64,000 nucleotides of DNA, from NCBI GenBank assembly GCA_013398275.1, contig VZSE01002590.1, positions 510,614-574,613 of the forward strand, in the 5' to 3' direction. Below the pieces are notes generated by a model, which searched no databases, was not told the origin of the DNA, and worked only from the letters and a program-made list of their open reading frames with translations. Below are positions 25,760-39,152 of the stretch, one piece after another (position 1 is the first letter of the stretch; each line of letters begins with the position of its first letter). The position numbers were made by a program, and so were the translations under genes. The stretch is from Promerops cafer. Taxonomy: Eukaryota; Chordata; Aves; Passeriformes; Nectariniidae.

Positions 25760-26548
25760 CATATTTAGGAAATGTGATAGAGAGTTAGAATCACAAAATG
25801 AAGTGAAATACAATGGCATAAAATGCATGTTTGTGAAGTTAGGACCAGTAAGGCTGCCTGATACAAACTAAGGATAATCCTTGATACAGTGCAGGAAAAA
25901 AAAGATGAATTGGGTGAATTTGCTTATGGCTGTGTCATTATGAGCCATCTAAATAATGAAGCAGAGATCTAAACAATGAGGAGTGAATCCTGATATGTCA
26001 GAATAAATATCTGCAGTAAGGATAGGTGTCATCAGGTGCTGGAATGCTGCTGTGTACTTCTCATCAGTCATATGCCAGGAAGTTGAATTAAAACTGGAAA
26101 CAGGTGCAGAGGGCTGGTAAGAAGGAATGAAGTGCTCATGACACAAGAGGAGTCTAAGCAACAGTGGTTTATTTCTCTGGCAAAACAAAGCTCTGTAGGG
26201 ATGCTTGTTCTGTAAAGATATGGAAAGGGGTAAGCACTGCAGGGAAAGAAGAGTGATTTCAGTATAAGTGCACTGGCACATAATACAATATAAATTATCC
26301 ACTGGTAAATTTAGACTGAAAAGAGAAAGGAAGTGATGACAACATGGTGAAGATTGCAAAATCTTGGATCCACTTTTCTCCAGTGGTGTGTGAGATACTC
26401 GGTCATTTGCTTGGCTAAGTGTAGCTTCTCAGCAAAGACTGCAACAATGTAAAAGTCCATTTTAAAATATGCTAGCTATGAGGCAAACCTGTTTGTTCTT
26501 AAGCAAGAAGTTGTTTTTTTGTTTTTGTTATCTACTTCTCATATGCAG

Positions 26549-26645
26549 TGGGTATATAACACTACAGATGTGTATTCAAGCTCTTGGGATATTCAGACTG
26601 CAATTAATTCATTCTGAATTGATTTGAATTTGAATTCTCATGAAG
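26549..26645 (+). other. ERC2: Candidate cryptic or NMD exon in ERC2 (97 nt)
   Basis: A 28-nt T/C-rich tract ends tatgcag just before 26549, and 97 nt later there is a full-consensus donor AAG|gtaagt at 26645/26646. Entered in ERC2 phase 2 the segment reads 25 codons after the split Ser and then hits TGA at 26625-26627. The length is not a multiple of three. If spliced in, it would truncate ERC2 and expose the mRNA to nonsense-mediated decay. The splice sites look at least as good as those of the real exon at 22467, but without RNA evidence or conservation it may simply be a silent decoy pair. Confidence 0.3.
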
Positions 26646-27510
26646 GTAAGTCTACACAGCAGGGACAAGAGACAAAACATCAGCATGTGGAATAATTTCA
26701 TTTAAGAACAAGTACATTTATGGCTGTTATATGCTCCTTTTCCTAAATGCACAAAATGCTGTGTGTCAGGGACAGATTTAAGCAGTAGTCTTTCTGAGTG
26801 AGGATTGTTTTGGCCTTACTTATTTGAAAAGGGTGTGTTAGGTATTTTTTTAACAAATAATATTATCAAAAATCAGAGTATTTTCAGTGCTGAAGTATTA
26901 ATTCTCTTCTTCATACAGAATTAAAAATTTGCTGTCAGCATTGGAAGGGGCTGCATTTCCTGGGTGGGGTGTCAAATCTTCATCTTTGATTATTAGCTAC
27001 AGTGCTTTGTGAACTTCTAAATATCTTTGAACAAGTTGCCAAATTGTTTAACTGCTTTGACTTCCATTGGAAGCCTTGATGAATGAGGGTCACCAGCCTA
27101 TGATAGTTCAAATGGAAGACTTTGTGGTATATGGCAAGATGTTTGTGTCGCAGCAAATGCTACCAATATTCATCCAATTTGTTGGTTCTATTTGGTGTGT
27201 ATATGAATTTGGAATTTGGATGGCTATAAATATGGATGTCTTTCCACTGTCCACCAGTGACAAGATGCCCTTTTGATTTAAAGTTTGGTTTCTTCAGTGC
27301 ACAGGAAGGATATAGCTCTGCAGAAATTTCGTTTTAGTTCTTGCTTTTCCTTCCCTTCCCCCCTTTTATTTTTTTTTAATAATCTGATAATATAACATCT
27401 GCTTGTTATATTTTTAAAGAACTAATGTGTTCCTCCCTTTATTCTCTTTTGCTGTCTCCCTCCCTATCTGTTTTTCTCCAAACTGCTGCTTTCATCCCTA
27501 CTCCAACCAG

Positions 27511-27522
27511 CTTGACTTCCAG
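27511..27522 (+). CDS. ERC2: ERC2 12-nt neuronal-type microexon (SLTS)
   Basis: The 12-nt exon CTTGACTTCCAG is bounded by ctccaaccag before it and gtcagt after it. In phase 2 it turns ...AELE-R-HMKDQ into ...AELE-SLTSR-HMKDQ, adding Ser-Leu-Thr-Ser. As I recall, SLTS(R) is present at exactly this position in ERC1 and ERC2 isoforms of mammals, so position, frame and peptide all agree. About 75 nt of pyrimidine-rich sequence precede it, including two TGC triplets at 27484-27489, about 22-27 nt from the splice site. Such UGC motifs upstream of a microexon are the known binding context of the neuronal splicing factor SRRM4 (nSR100). Ser and Thr could be phosphorylation sites at a break in the coiled coil; that is inference. 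Confidence 0.9.
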
Positions 27523-29320
27523 GTCAGTATTTTCTGCTCTCCTCCTTAATGCTCCTTCCACAATGAAGGTTTTCATTGATGCTTCATTTATTTGGTTGTT
27601 TTGATTCCACATTATTAACTTCTGTTTGAGTTTTGTTGTTTTTATTCTGCTGGTCCCTATTGTTGAAGTTTTTGGTCATTTTATTTCTAGACCAGAAACT
27701 TTCCAGTAAATGAATCTTTTTCTTGAATGCCTATAAGAAAAAAATGTTCATTAACAACATATTCAATTCATATGTTGTTTTGTGTGAAGATTTTTTTCTT
27801 TCGGTTTTGATTACGTTATCTTTGTTTAGGGAGTTCAACACTGGGAATAATTTTTTGGTAAATAACCCAGCAGGAAATGAACAGTGACAATCGTATACAG
27901 AGAGGTTTATACCTAAGATCAGAGACTTATTCTGAATACTTTGCCATTGCCCCTTTTACTGCTTACAAACAGAATATGAGGAGTTGCAGTAGTTCAGAAA
28001 CTTTTAGCTGTTTTTGCTGGCCAGATTCTGGACCAGCACAAAACTGTAAAGGAGTTGTCTGTATGTGTTTTTATGCTGTGTTTGTATGTAACCTCATCCA
28101 GTCAGGTTCATGTTTTAAATTCTTCCAGGCTGTAGATTAGTTTAGCTGGCATTAGTCTTTGCACACTGTTTCTGAGTAAACTTTTCAAGTATTACGTGTC
28201 TTGTGGTGCTTGTTGGAAGTAAAAATTGATCTGGTTGACATTTTTTTCCCTTAGTAGGCCTTGATGTTAATTTTCTTTCTCATGCTTATGGGTGGCTGTA
28301 AATTGTAAGTTAGCAAAGTCTTAAAACATCTTTTTGATGTTTTCTCTTGGGAGAGTCTAGACCAAGCACAATTCACATTTCACAATTCCCACATGTCAGA
28401 GAAGTCTCTGACAGGGATGTCTTCAGACTGCGCAGCTAAAGATGGCTCATTGCAAAAAGATGACGACATTTTTTTTCCCCCTCATGTACTTAGTGCCTGT
28501 CACAATCTCAAGTTATTTTCCAGCTGAAAAGTTTTGTGTTTGAAATTTGAGTCTTATCAATTGCAGTAAAGAATTGGATGAACTCTAAATTTACTATCTA
28601 CTTCAAGCATTTTTATGTGCTTGAAGAGAGAGTTATTACACCTAAATTGTGAAAAGACTTCAGCAATTTATTTTCAGAATCTTTCTTTCTTCCAGAAGTT
28701 ACTTAAATGCATTTATTATGGAGTTGGCCATGATGAAATTATTGTCTGAATGTGACCACTTTGCATTTCTATCAGAGCGTACTCAACATTGATTGAAAAG
28801 CTCTCTAGCTCAAGAGAGCCTAAAGAAAGGTATTATGCTATGTGGTTGTCAGTATGGTTGATTTCACTGGAATTCAATGATTGGTATGCAGAAACGTTTG
28901 TTCAGCAGTTGGAGGTGCAATTTCTGTTATGTTTTATTGACCTAAAAAGCCAACTGACCTTGCTGAAGCAAACTGTCTGCATAACCCTGCCAACTTCCAT
29001 CCCTAGAGTCCCAGATAAGTTGTAGAGTATGATTAGAATTTATTGTGGGAATTCAGTGAAGTGTTAAGTTTTCTCAGCTTGAATCTTCATTAAGGTCAAA
29101 ACTTAATTTAAGAAACAGATCTATTAATTTCCATAATTTCTGCTGATCAGTATGTTCTTAGCTGTCATTTTCGTCATCCATACTCCTATGAGGTTATTAT
29201 GGTTAGAAAAATGCTGCGTCTGTTTTATAACATGGCAGGCTATTGATACTGATGACAAACAAGAAAATCAAATACATTGGCATAATGCCCTCGTGTGCAC
29301 CTGCCTGTACAAGATAAAAA

Positions 29321-29366
29321 CATTCTGTGTGCAACCAGAACCATAAAAGCATTCTGTGTGCAACCA
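29321..29366. repeat. Short direct repeat (17 nt, period 29)
   Basis: CATTCTGTGTGCAACCA occurs at 29321-29337 and again at 29350-29366, each preceded by an A-rich stretch. It looks like a small recent tandem duplication by slippage or unequal repair. Confidence 0.85.
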
Positions 29367-32300
29367 TCAGTGCAGTGACATCGCCACACCTTTGGTTACA
29401 GCGGGTTATATACTCCCCAGACTTTTCTACCTGCAGATAAGAAGGAGATGGATATTTTTTCCATGTGAATTATACTGACCAGTGCTAGAAAGTTTCCCAC
29501 CAGCTCTGACGTTGGCCTTCCTAATGGTTTTCGGTGGGAGGCCAGAGCTCAGTGAGATGTGCATGGCAAGGTTCAGTGGAGTTTTAAATTTAACCTACAA
29601 GCCGTCCACAGTTTTGTCAAATGTCAGTTTGATGGTTCCAAGGGCAGAGTGATATGTTGTTCAAAGATAATGCCCCTGGAGAAATTGAGATAGTGTACTA
29701 CTGAAAACTGAGAGAATCTGTGATATACATTACTCTTCTGAGAGACTGGTTATTCTGAGTGAGAAACACAGTTGTCACGTTGGATAACAGGCAGATTGCT
29801 GACATGTCATTCTCTTTTAGTCTGTTTGCTACATATGCAGAACCAATGTTTTAGCATTTAAACATTTTGAAAGAGAAGACATTTTGAGGTGAGATTATTT
29901 AGATTTATCTGATTTTATGTGTGGTTTTAAACTTTAGTAAATTTCATTTTTTAAGAAATAGTAAAGTAGAAAGTTGATTTATTTGATATTTTACTTTAAG
30001 GGAAAAAAGGGGAAATATTATGTTACAAAATAAGGAGAAATCATAATGATGAACAATAAAAAGATACAAACAGGGCCCTGGGACAAGATGATGCACTGTT
30101 GCTCAACTCATCCCACTCACTACTGAACTTGTCAGCATTGTTCTGTACTTTCAGTTTGCTGAAAGCCATGCAAAGGTTAAAATAGAAAGGAATTATTTAA
30201 ATAAGGAAGGATATTTCATAACTTCTCAGTGATTTGCCTTTTTTGAGATTTGATTTGGAGGGTAAATACTCTGTAAAGTAAATGGTTATGCAGAACAAAG
30301 TGGATATGAGGAGGAAAGAGCTCTATCTTGCTGAAGGAAAAACGTCAACTTTTCATTTGGTTGGATGTGACACCAAAACTCTGTGTTGGGGAAGAGAGAA
30401 CAGAAGGAGCTGTTACTCTTCCCTTTCATGATTACTGGTTTGAGACATCAATATTTCTTATGCTTCTCCAGACCTGCTGCCCCCACTAGTTTTCCTCAGA
30501 GGCAAGATCCAGAGGGCAGATTTCTTTACCCCTTGAACGTGTGCATAAAGTAGCCCCAGAGCACTCCCTGGGGAGCTTGGTGACTGCCTGGGCTCCATGC
30601 TGTCAGGATTCCCTGTGCACGGTGGAGGGGTATGTGATGAAGAATCATTGTGAGATAGCACAGCTTGCCCTCAAAAAGCTGTGACTGAAAAGAGACAGGG
30701 GCACTAAATTTAGGAATTGGGCTGTTGGTGGAACCACTCCTTCCACTCATATTGTTTGCTTTCACAATGCAGGAGCAACATGCCTGGGCAGTGTGACGGT
30801 GCTCTGATCTGAGTTTATAATAAGGGGAAATTTGTGTGTCTAAACAAGAATCATAGAAAGTGTACCCGATTTATTTGGAGGTCTGAAGAAGTTACTGCAA
30901 AAGTATGGAAAACTTGATTTATGTATTGGATGATAATGGCTGGATTGATCCTGAGAACTTTTAGGGTGAGCCAGGAGTTGCAGTCAAAAGATTTGATCCA
31001 GAAGGAAATTGCAATGAAATGTGGAGTGCTGCAGAGGAGGTGTGATCCTGATTGCTGTCAGGCTGGGCTGGACATGCTGTGGAGCAGTTGAATGCGGAGA
31101 AAAACTGGAAAGAGTCAGGAAGTGGTGGAGCTGCTTTTTCTGTTTTTGTTTGTTTGTTTATGTGGAGATGCTTTGTTAGTTTGGTATTTTAAAGAAAAAA
31201 GCTTTTCTGGACTACAGCTGGGAAGGACCTCATGGACCAGTAGCAGGGCTACAGCTTCTTGGTTGCAAAGTTCAGGCAACAAATTATTTCCAGTAACTGG
31301 TTACAGTTATTGCTAATGGTCTCAATTAGTAAAATAGCTGAGCAAGCAATCGCCATATTAAACCAGATCAAATATCCTTCTCATCTAGCGTGCTGTCATC
31401 AGGAGTGTTTTTTTTTTTTTTTAAAGAAGAACATCAGAAGAAAATGCACGACAATCCGGGGTGTACGAGAGAGATGTGTGACAGATGAGTCTTCTGGTAC
31501 GAATTTCACACATGTTCATGTGAAGTGTCATCCAGCAGGAATGTGCTGAGGAAGACAGCAGTGCAGTGGCTGGGTCGCAGTTTCCGTGGTTGCAGTGCAG
31601 ATCTGCGTTGAAACAAAGTGACACAAACCGTAGTTTGGAACAGGATTTTAGTACGTCTCTTTCATTCATGCTTTATCCTCACGTGGATATTTCTAACATC
31701 TCTCCAGGGCTTTGGAGGGAACTGTATCAGACTAAACACTTCTTAAATAAAGATTTTGGAAAGCTTCCCAGAGTGTGTGTTAGGTAAACCCTTCCTCCCA
31801 CGTTTTTGCCTTTGAGGTGAGAAATGTTTCAGTGACTTCTGTGACACTTGCTTGATTCCTACCAGGCAGAGTTCTCGGTTGTCCCAGGACAATAATATTT
31901 TGTGGTGCATTTGGAGGCAAAATAATTGTCTCACTGAAAAATTGTTATGAGTATTAAGAAATCTGAAGCCAGCCTTCAGGCAATTGAAGTGATGAGATTT
32001 AAAAGGAGGGGAGTGTAAGGGGATGGGAAGAAGGGGTTTTTTTGAGACCTACAGGTCTCTGTGGGCTACAAGCCTGCTCCTTTGGGTGAAACTGAAATAG
32101 CTATGTAACCTATCAGTAATAGGAGCTGGGAATGTAATGAAAACATTGAATATACTAAAATTCATTTATCTTAGCTGCTAATTCTGGGCATGATGGCCTT
32201 TTTGCATTCAACTGGAGAATTAGGGATATAGGAATTTTTTTAAAAGATATTTTAAAATTATTTTAATATTACTTGGTTTAGATGATTTTTTGTCCCGTGT

Positions 32301-35300
32301 TTGTGTTGGTCATTTTGTTTTCAGTTCTTTCTATCAAAGAGATGTGGAGAGAACACAGAGGGGTACCTCCCAGTTCTGATGAGCGGATTAGATGTGACGT
32401 GTAGTTTGCCATAGTCTCAGCATCAGGTGAATGGCAGAAAGAAGAGCAAGCATTCTTCTGCAGTCAGAGATAATATTAATTTCTTGTGATTGTGTTTTCT
32501 CAGCCATGTGGTAAATAGTAGCCTTTATTACCTAAAGTCAGTTTGGCCGAGGTTAGTCAGAGAGAATTACCTGCCTCCAAATTCTCTTGTTCAAAAGGCA
32601 CCAAAATTTTACTCAGTTTTCATAAGCTTCTTTCCTGTGGGAAGCTCTTAATGTCCTGTTAGCCTTCCTGGCAACAGGGGAGATCCAGCCACAGGCTGCT
32701 AACATTCTTCTGTCTCTCCGAGGGGCATTCACTCAAGCTTGCTTTCTCATCCCAAATGATAATAGATGTGCTAAGGAAGCTGAGCTACTTCCCTTTATCT
32801 CACCGTAGAACAGATTTTTTTTTTAGTTACAAGGTCAAATAGCACAATTGTAAAAATGAAATTTTGTGGGGTTATAGATTATGTTGTCATAAGAGTAAGG
32901 AGTTTAAGCAATTGTAAAGGGGGTTGAAGAAGCGAAAGAGAGAGGGGAAAATGTAGTTATTTTAAAGAGAAAAGGAAAAGAGAGGGAATAAGGTCTGCTA
33001 GATTTTCTTCTTTGGAATTATGAGGGCAAGAAGGGCAATGCTGAGAAAGGATATACAGGATTTTTTTTTTCTATAGGATGGCAATACATTAGTCAGGTAT
33101 GCAAAGAAAGGAGCTCCTTGAGATTTTGGATGAAGTATTCCTCCAAAGTGATGTGGCTTTTATGACAACAGACATGTAAAAAATTCCTGATTTTGTTTGT
33201 TTTCTTTTGAGTGTGTCTAACAAAACCAAGGAATACTTATTTCTTTATTATTCATTTCTCCCTTAAGAAGTTTTCATTCAAAACACTTTACTCTCCTGTG
33301 CCTATGTAGTGGTCTGTATTAATCTGTGAGCTTTTTAAAGGGTCTTTGACTGTAGGAGTATTTCTGCTTTTAATGTCTAAATTTGATAGACCAATTAATT
33401 TCTTAATGGTTGGGATAGTTGCTTTTGTTTATTCAATTTGCTATCAGTGTGATAATTGTATTAGTTAACAAAGGAAAAATAAGAAAAGCTAAGAATAAGG
33501 AGACACCAGATTTTAAAAGATGTCTTGGACACTAGTAATTCTTTAGGTTATATGGTCTTGATTGAAAAAAAAAAAAAAGTAAAAGTTTTAAATGCAAATG
33601 GCAGCACAAAGTCACTGCTTAGTTTTTTTATTAACATGTTATAAAACTGATAGTGACTATGTCTAGCTTATAAAATCAATTCAGCAGTCAAGCATGAGGG
33701 CTTTCTTTTAGAAATAATTGCTTTTGTCTGAGATTTGTTTTCTTTGTTAAATTAAAAATTCAGCCTCACACAGGAAGAAGTTTTCTTATCATGATAATAT
33801 CTATTTTCTACAGAAAAATCCATCTCTGGGCTGTAAGTGAATAAACAGTGTCCTTATTTGTGTCAGGAATGTGTCTGTCAGTGCCCCTCTTAACATCTCT
33901 TGTGGTGATTTTAGTCTCTCAAAGTCCGGCCCAGCTTTGTTTTTCAGGTTTATAGATGGGTATTAGTGAATGCATTTGTATTCCATGAAAATGCCAGAAA
34001 CAATACTTAACGTGCTTATACCTCAATAAAATTCTAGATTTTGCATTTCAGTGAAATTAGACCTAAATTTTGAAGCATTATGCTTATGCTGGTTTAGTCA
34101 TGACTCAGTGAAGCACCTGCATAGACTTTCATTCTTAAGACAGTGAGAACTGAACTGCTAGGAATATTTCTACTGAGTCGTACTGAAGTAATGTAATTTG
34201 GAATGGACATTCACATGGTTGGGATTTACAGGATCAGGTCTTCTGCATGACTAGCTGCTGAGACCCAGAGTGCCTAGTAAAATGTTAAGATTTGTTTCAT
34301 TGATCATATACATGAATTCTTTGTAAACATGTGGACTATTTATAAATGATGATGGTGCCTACTCAGTGCCTGCTGAGAACACTGAGTGATGTTTGAAGAA
34401 GTGTACAATATTGATTTTAAAACACATTTTTGAGAACTTCTTATTTTGTATAGATTAATTGTTTTGACTAAATTGTATTTAATAAAATAGATCTGGTTGC
34501 TTTGGTTTGGGGTTGATTTTTTTTTTTTTTTGCTTGTTTCCCTGGAAACATTCTTTGCACTCTGATCTTTTTATCTTTTATTTGCTGAGGAGCACAGCTT
34601 CCTAACACACTGGAGAATTTTTTGATTGACTTGTAGACAGCTGGTCCCACTGCAATGCTGTTTAAAGTGATTAAAATTATATCAGAGACATATTCCTTTA
34701 GAAAATGTTACAGATTTTGCTCTTGGGAGTATTTTGCATGTCTGCATTTTTTGGATGCTTTGAGGGGAAAAAAAAAAAACTTTATGAAATAGAGTAAAGG
34801 CTATACTAACATGTAACACTTAGTTTTGGCTGACATTACCAGCTTTGTGGCCAAGGTACCCAGGTGGCTAATTAAAGCAGGGAACTTAATGAAATAGTGT
34901 GATTTTCTATAGCTATCAGAGATGAAAGCATTGGAGGTTAGACAACACACACTACTGTAAAATAAAATCTGAATGCTACTCAAATATAAGCAGAAACTTA
35001 GTGTTTAATATTTGTCTTAAAAAGTTGAACTGAAGGAATTAAATGTCCTCTAGTTAGACTGCAAGATCAATTTGTGTGCTACTCCAGAGTAAGAAAAAGC
35101 CCCAAACATGGCTATAGGGTAGTCATTACAGTTATATTCATCCCAGCAGAATGGTGCTGGGTGCTACTGGTTTGCTGTTTATCTTTCTGCTGGTCCAGGG
35201 TCTGGGTGTCCATGGCACCGATGTCTGTTTGCTACAAAGACATTTCAGTGAAAAGATTAAATAGAATGAAAAGTGCATTTGAGGTAAGGGCATCTTGCTG

Positions 35301-36556
35301 TTTGCTCAGGAGGATTGATGGGCTCGAAGTCCTTTGGACTGGATGTCGTAAGAGATAAAGCCAAAGGGCTGTTTGAGAATGTTTTGTCTTTCCCTGTTTT
35401 GCTAGGATCTGTGATACACTGAGTGTATCTAAATATTTAGGAGTCATAGATGGTGGTTCTTCAGCAGCAGGGAAGTCAGAGCTGCTGCAGTCTGTTGACT
35501 TCAGCACTGGCATTCTGAGGCCACTTTTCTTGAAAAATTGTTGGATGCTGAGGAAAACAGAGGTGTAGGCATTGCTGTCATTTAGATACCTGATTTTAAG
35601 TCTAGTGCCCAGTTGAGGAGCAAATTAATTACTGTGGAGTATTCTGTGTATTGAGAAAGATTATGAAAAATTATGCCAGGTCAGAAAGATTCAGGAAGAG
35701 GCTGATATTTATGGAGTAGCATATCTAAAGTGAATGAATATTCAGTTAAGAGCAATGGCTTAATCTAGGTATAACAAATTAATAAACTTAATTTAATGAC
35801 TAGTAAGGTAGCTACTAGAAGAGTTATGTTACTTTATATTATATTTTTCTCTTCTTTAGGAGTGAGAGAATGTCTAATGTACTAAAATAATAAGATTTTA
35901 TTTAGAATTTTTTCTTTTTCCTGGTGTTCATCTGTTCTTTATTAACTGCCAATATTATGGGTATCTAGTATTTATGTGGCATGGGGTGTTTGCTGGATAC
36001 TGCTTCTCTGATATTGAATTATCAAAAGTGTCAGGAGATGCCTAGGATATCATCCTATAATTTGTGATTCTGGAACAGAACAGAACTAATTTCCTTTATA
36101 AAATTTAAAAAAAAAAATATTTTACAGTATTCAGGGTATGTTTATAAACTGTTTTCAAGTTTACTTTCACTCTGTATTCCTTTTTGGTCCTAAGCTGCTA
36201 GATATTCTATAAGAGTTGCTGACTGGCTTTAACCATGGGAACACAAATGTAAATTTGTTATCTGAAAAACTGTCATTAATCCTACTTCTAATATTTTGCC
36301 AAGATTAAGCATTTGTGCAGAGAGTTAGTCATCCATGCTGCTTTTTTAGTCTGCTTTGTTTCTTAAATGTTTATGAGCTCAGAACATAATTTCTTTAAAC
36401 CAAGTGTAGTGTTGGCACTACTTCAGTGTACTATGGACTCGAGTGCTTCAAAACTGGTTTGTAGCCTGGCTGTCCAGTTCTGTGAAGTTTGTAAAATCAT
36501 AAATGCAGCAGAGTGCTGGGTTTTAACTAGCTTGGGATGTCTGCCTCAAAGGTTAA

Positions 36557-36630
36557 AAAATTAACCTGAAAGAGAATAGAAAAATGATAATAATAACAAA
36601 ATGATAAAATTAACCCTAAAAGAGAATAGA
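36557..36630. repeat. Short imperfect direct repeat (about 24 nt, period about 49)
   Basis: The sequence AAAATTAACC followed by AAAGAGAATAGA appears at 36557-36580 and, with one inserted base and small changes, at 36606-36630. The intervening stretch is A/T-rich simple sequence. It is probably a local tandem duplication. Confidence 0.75.
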
Positions 36631-39152
36631 TGCCTGACTTCAAAATGAGCTATAACAATGTGGAGAAATTAGAGAGCTGTGGATTTCATCTTCCTGCTCT
36701 GGGGCAATTACACTATCAGGAAATGCTAAATAAGCAGAAAATTATTAACTTGTGATTGTAAGAGGAATTCTACTGACCAGACCCCTAAAATACACACTTC
36801 AGATTTTAAAGACATATGTCTTAAGCAGTAGTCTTTTATTTATTTTATTCTGTCTAATGAATTTTGTGGTCTTAGAGCTTTGAATTCAAGCAGTGTAGCA
36901 GAACAAATGAAATGAATTCCACATGATAAAGAGTAATGTAGACTTAACTGTCCATATCAGCATTGTTACTAGTAAGCTATGTGGATATTTTATCATATAT
37001 CCTCTATGGTCACGGCATATATTTTATGCTGATTGTGTACTGTTCCCAAATATTTTTCCATTTCTCATTCATATTTTTTACTTATCCTAATCTTCTACTT
37101 TATTCAAAAGCATTTTAGAAACAGAAGAGCCACATGAAAACATCCCAGAGCAAGCAACTCAAAAATTCTACTGGACCAGTGATTATATGTGATATTTGCT
37201 ATTAAAAAAACCCCAAACTGGTGGGAAATATGTTTTTGTACTTACTTTCTGCATTGAAGTCCCCCAGTACTTTTAATGCAGGCCTAAAAGAAAACTCCTC
37301 AGCTAGGCTTTTTAACTGTAGCCTTCATTTCCATAGGTGTGTAGCCAGGTGTGGAATAAAGAGTCCACGACACAGCTTTCTTTTATTTCCTTCTCTTCAA
37401 GATTTTGCACATCACAGGCACCAGATGTTTTTCCTTTGCAGCTTTGCCATGTTCTACTTTTCAGTGTGGTATTAGAAGCTGAAACAGGCAGTTGTGTGAG
37501 GGACAGGTGATGAAAGAAGCAGCTAGCGTTGGCATAAAAATGAACTTACAGAGATTAAATGCAAATGAATTTATCATTTACTCAGCATGGGATTGGAAAC
37601 CAATTTATGTTTCTAACAGCACAAAGCCATACTGCACCACCAAAATTTCTGCCAAATGCATTTATATATGAAGTTGTGGAAGTAGTTTTTTTCCAATATT
37701 CATTTTGGTTTTATGCTGATTAAGATTGTGCTTAAAATTATGAGACAGACTCATGACAGGGAACTGATTTGCACTTGGAGTTGCAAGCAAATAACCTATA
37801 TTTGAACTAGTTGTCCACACTTCTTTTTCCTGGGCAAGTTTATGGTACTTTTTTTTCTGTTGTAATTGATTGGATTTTCTCTAATGTGCTGTACTTACAA
37901 ACTTTTACATGAAGTGTCTTTTAAGAATTTTTAATACCATGGCACATTTACTGATTGAAAATTAATTGTTAGTTTTTCAGCATAAATAAATAGTAAACAA
38001 ACACTGGCAGGACAAAGAAACCAATGATAGAAGTAAATATTGAATGACCCAGATTCTTTAGCATAATAAAATCTGTGCAAGAAATGTATTCTTTTTTCAC
38101 TTCTTCTGATGTAGAAGCAAAGGAGGGATTTTTGGTGATCCTTTTGAGCATTGAATAATATTCTCTTCATTTGCCACAATAGGATTAGTGAGTAGATCTC
38201 ATTAGGAATTTGCACGTGACTTTTATTTTTTATAGATAAAAGGGAGCAAATTCCTCCAAGTCAAAGAAAGTCTGGAAAAAAATATCTAAGAATTCAAGCA
38301 GGTAGGAAGTTTTACTGCCACGGATATGTTTTCATTACCTGACAGAAAAAAAATTGTTTGCCTTCTTTCTTAAAAAGGTGTATGCTAAGTCTCAGAAATG
38401 CTTCTGGTAACTTAATAAATAACATCCAAAATAAAGGATAATAAAAATTGAAACAATTAATTCTTTTTTATTAATACAATCTTAACAAAAGAAAACATAT
38501 AAGGGTGGCAAAGATTATTTCATTTCCTTAGAAACGGCTCATAAATTTGTCTGTTGATTATCTTTTGTAGAAAGAAGTCCCATTGTAAAAAATAATAGAG
38601 ATGTTTTTGTCATGTACAAAGCTATTTGTAGAGGCATCCTTTATTCTTCGTGGCATATTTATGACCTCACCTTCTACCCCATCACACTTTAATCCTCCTA
38701 AACATTGTATTTGTAGTCCAGGTTTTAAAAAATATAATTTCACAAAGTACATTAGTCATCACCGTCACCTTCTGCTTCCTTTGAAATTAATGCTACTTGA
38801 AACACCTATAAAAATGTTCCTGAATGCATAGTGTGTAAGGATTGTTGGATAATCTCCCTCTTTCAACGATTTTTCTGCATAGAGCTCAGAATATATATGA
38901 GTTTTTGTGAGGAAATCATAAGAAGGGCGAAATCTTGTTAGCCCAAATTATGGCCTTACCACTCTATAACTGAAAGCTGTTTTTATGTGCCATCTTGAAA
39001 ACAAGATGAAGTTTTATTGTTACAAGTGATGCTTGGAAAACTTGTGTCTGTTGGAGAATCGATGTCCTGTGTAGTAATCACAAATTAATCTCTGTTGCAA
39101 AAGAAGTGATTGCAGTCATTAACACTAATGGGTGTGTGTATGCAATTCTTAG

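Larger units (their letters stand above)
22661..27510 (+). other. ERC2: ERC2 intron (about 4.85 kb, phase 2)
   Basis: Donor gtaatt. The last 75 nt before the microexon form an exceptionally long pyrimidine tract (from about 27433) ending ctccaaccag. The interior is AT-rich. It contains a 10-bp-stem inverted repeat at 25731-25759 and a candidate pseudoexon at 26549-26645. The stretch 23890-24110 is slightly richer in G+C but unrecognised. The 136-codon minus-strand frame at 25949-26359 shows no recognisable domain. Confidence 0.8.
27523..39152 (+). other. ERC2: ERC2 intron (about 11.6 kb, phase 2)
   Basis: Donor gtcagt, acceptor gcaattcttag with only a weak pyrimidine tract. The sequence is mostly AT-rich and repeat-poor. 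I note two short direct duplications (29321-29366 and 36557-36630), homopolymer runs (15 T at 31408-31422, 14 A at 33565-33578, 15 T at 34517-34531) and a weak pseudoexon candidate at 38236-38301. A moderately G+C-rich patch at about 30460-30790 is open on the minus strand but unrecognised. I found no gene, structured RNA or CR1 element in this intron. Confidence 0.8.

Noticed and set aside
25949..26359. 136-codon minus-strand open frame
   Set aside because: No recognisable domain, composition typical of AT-rich intron, no supporting splice or promoter signals.
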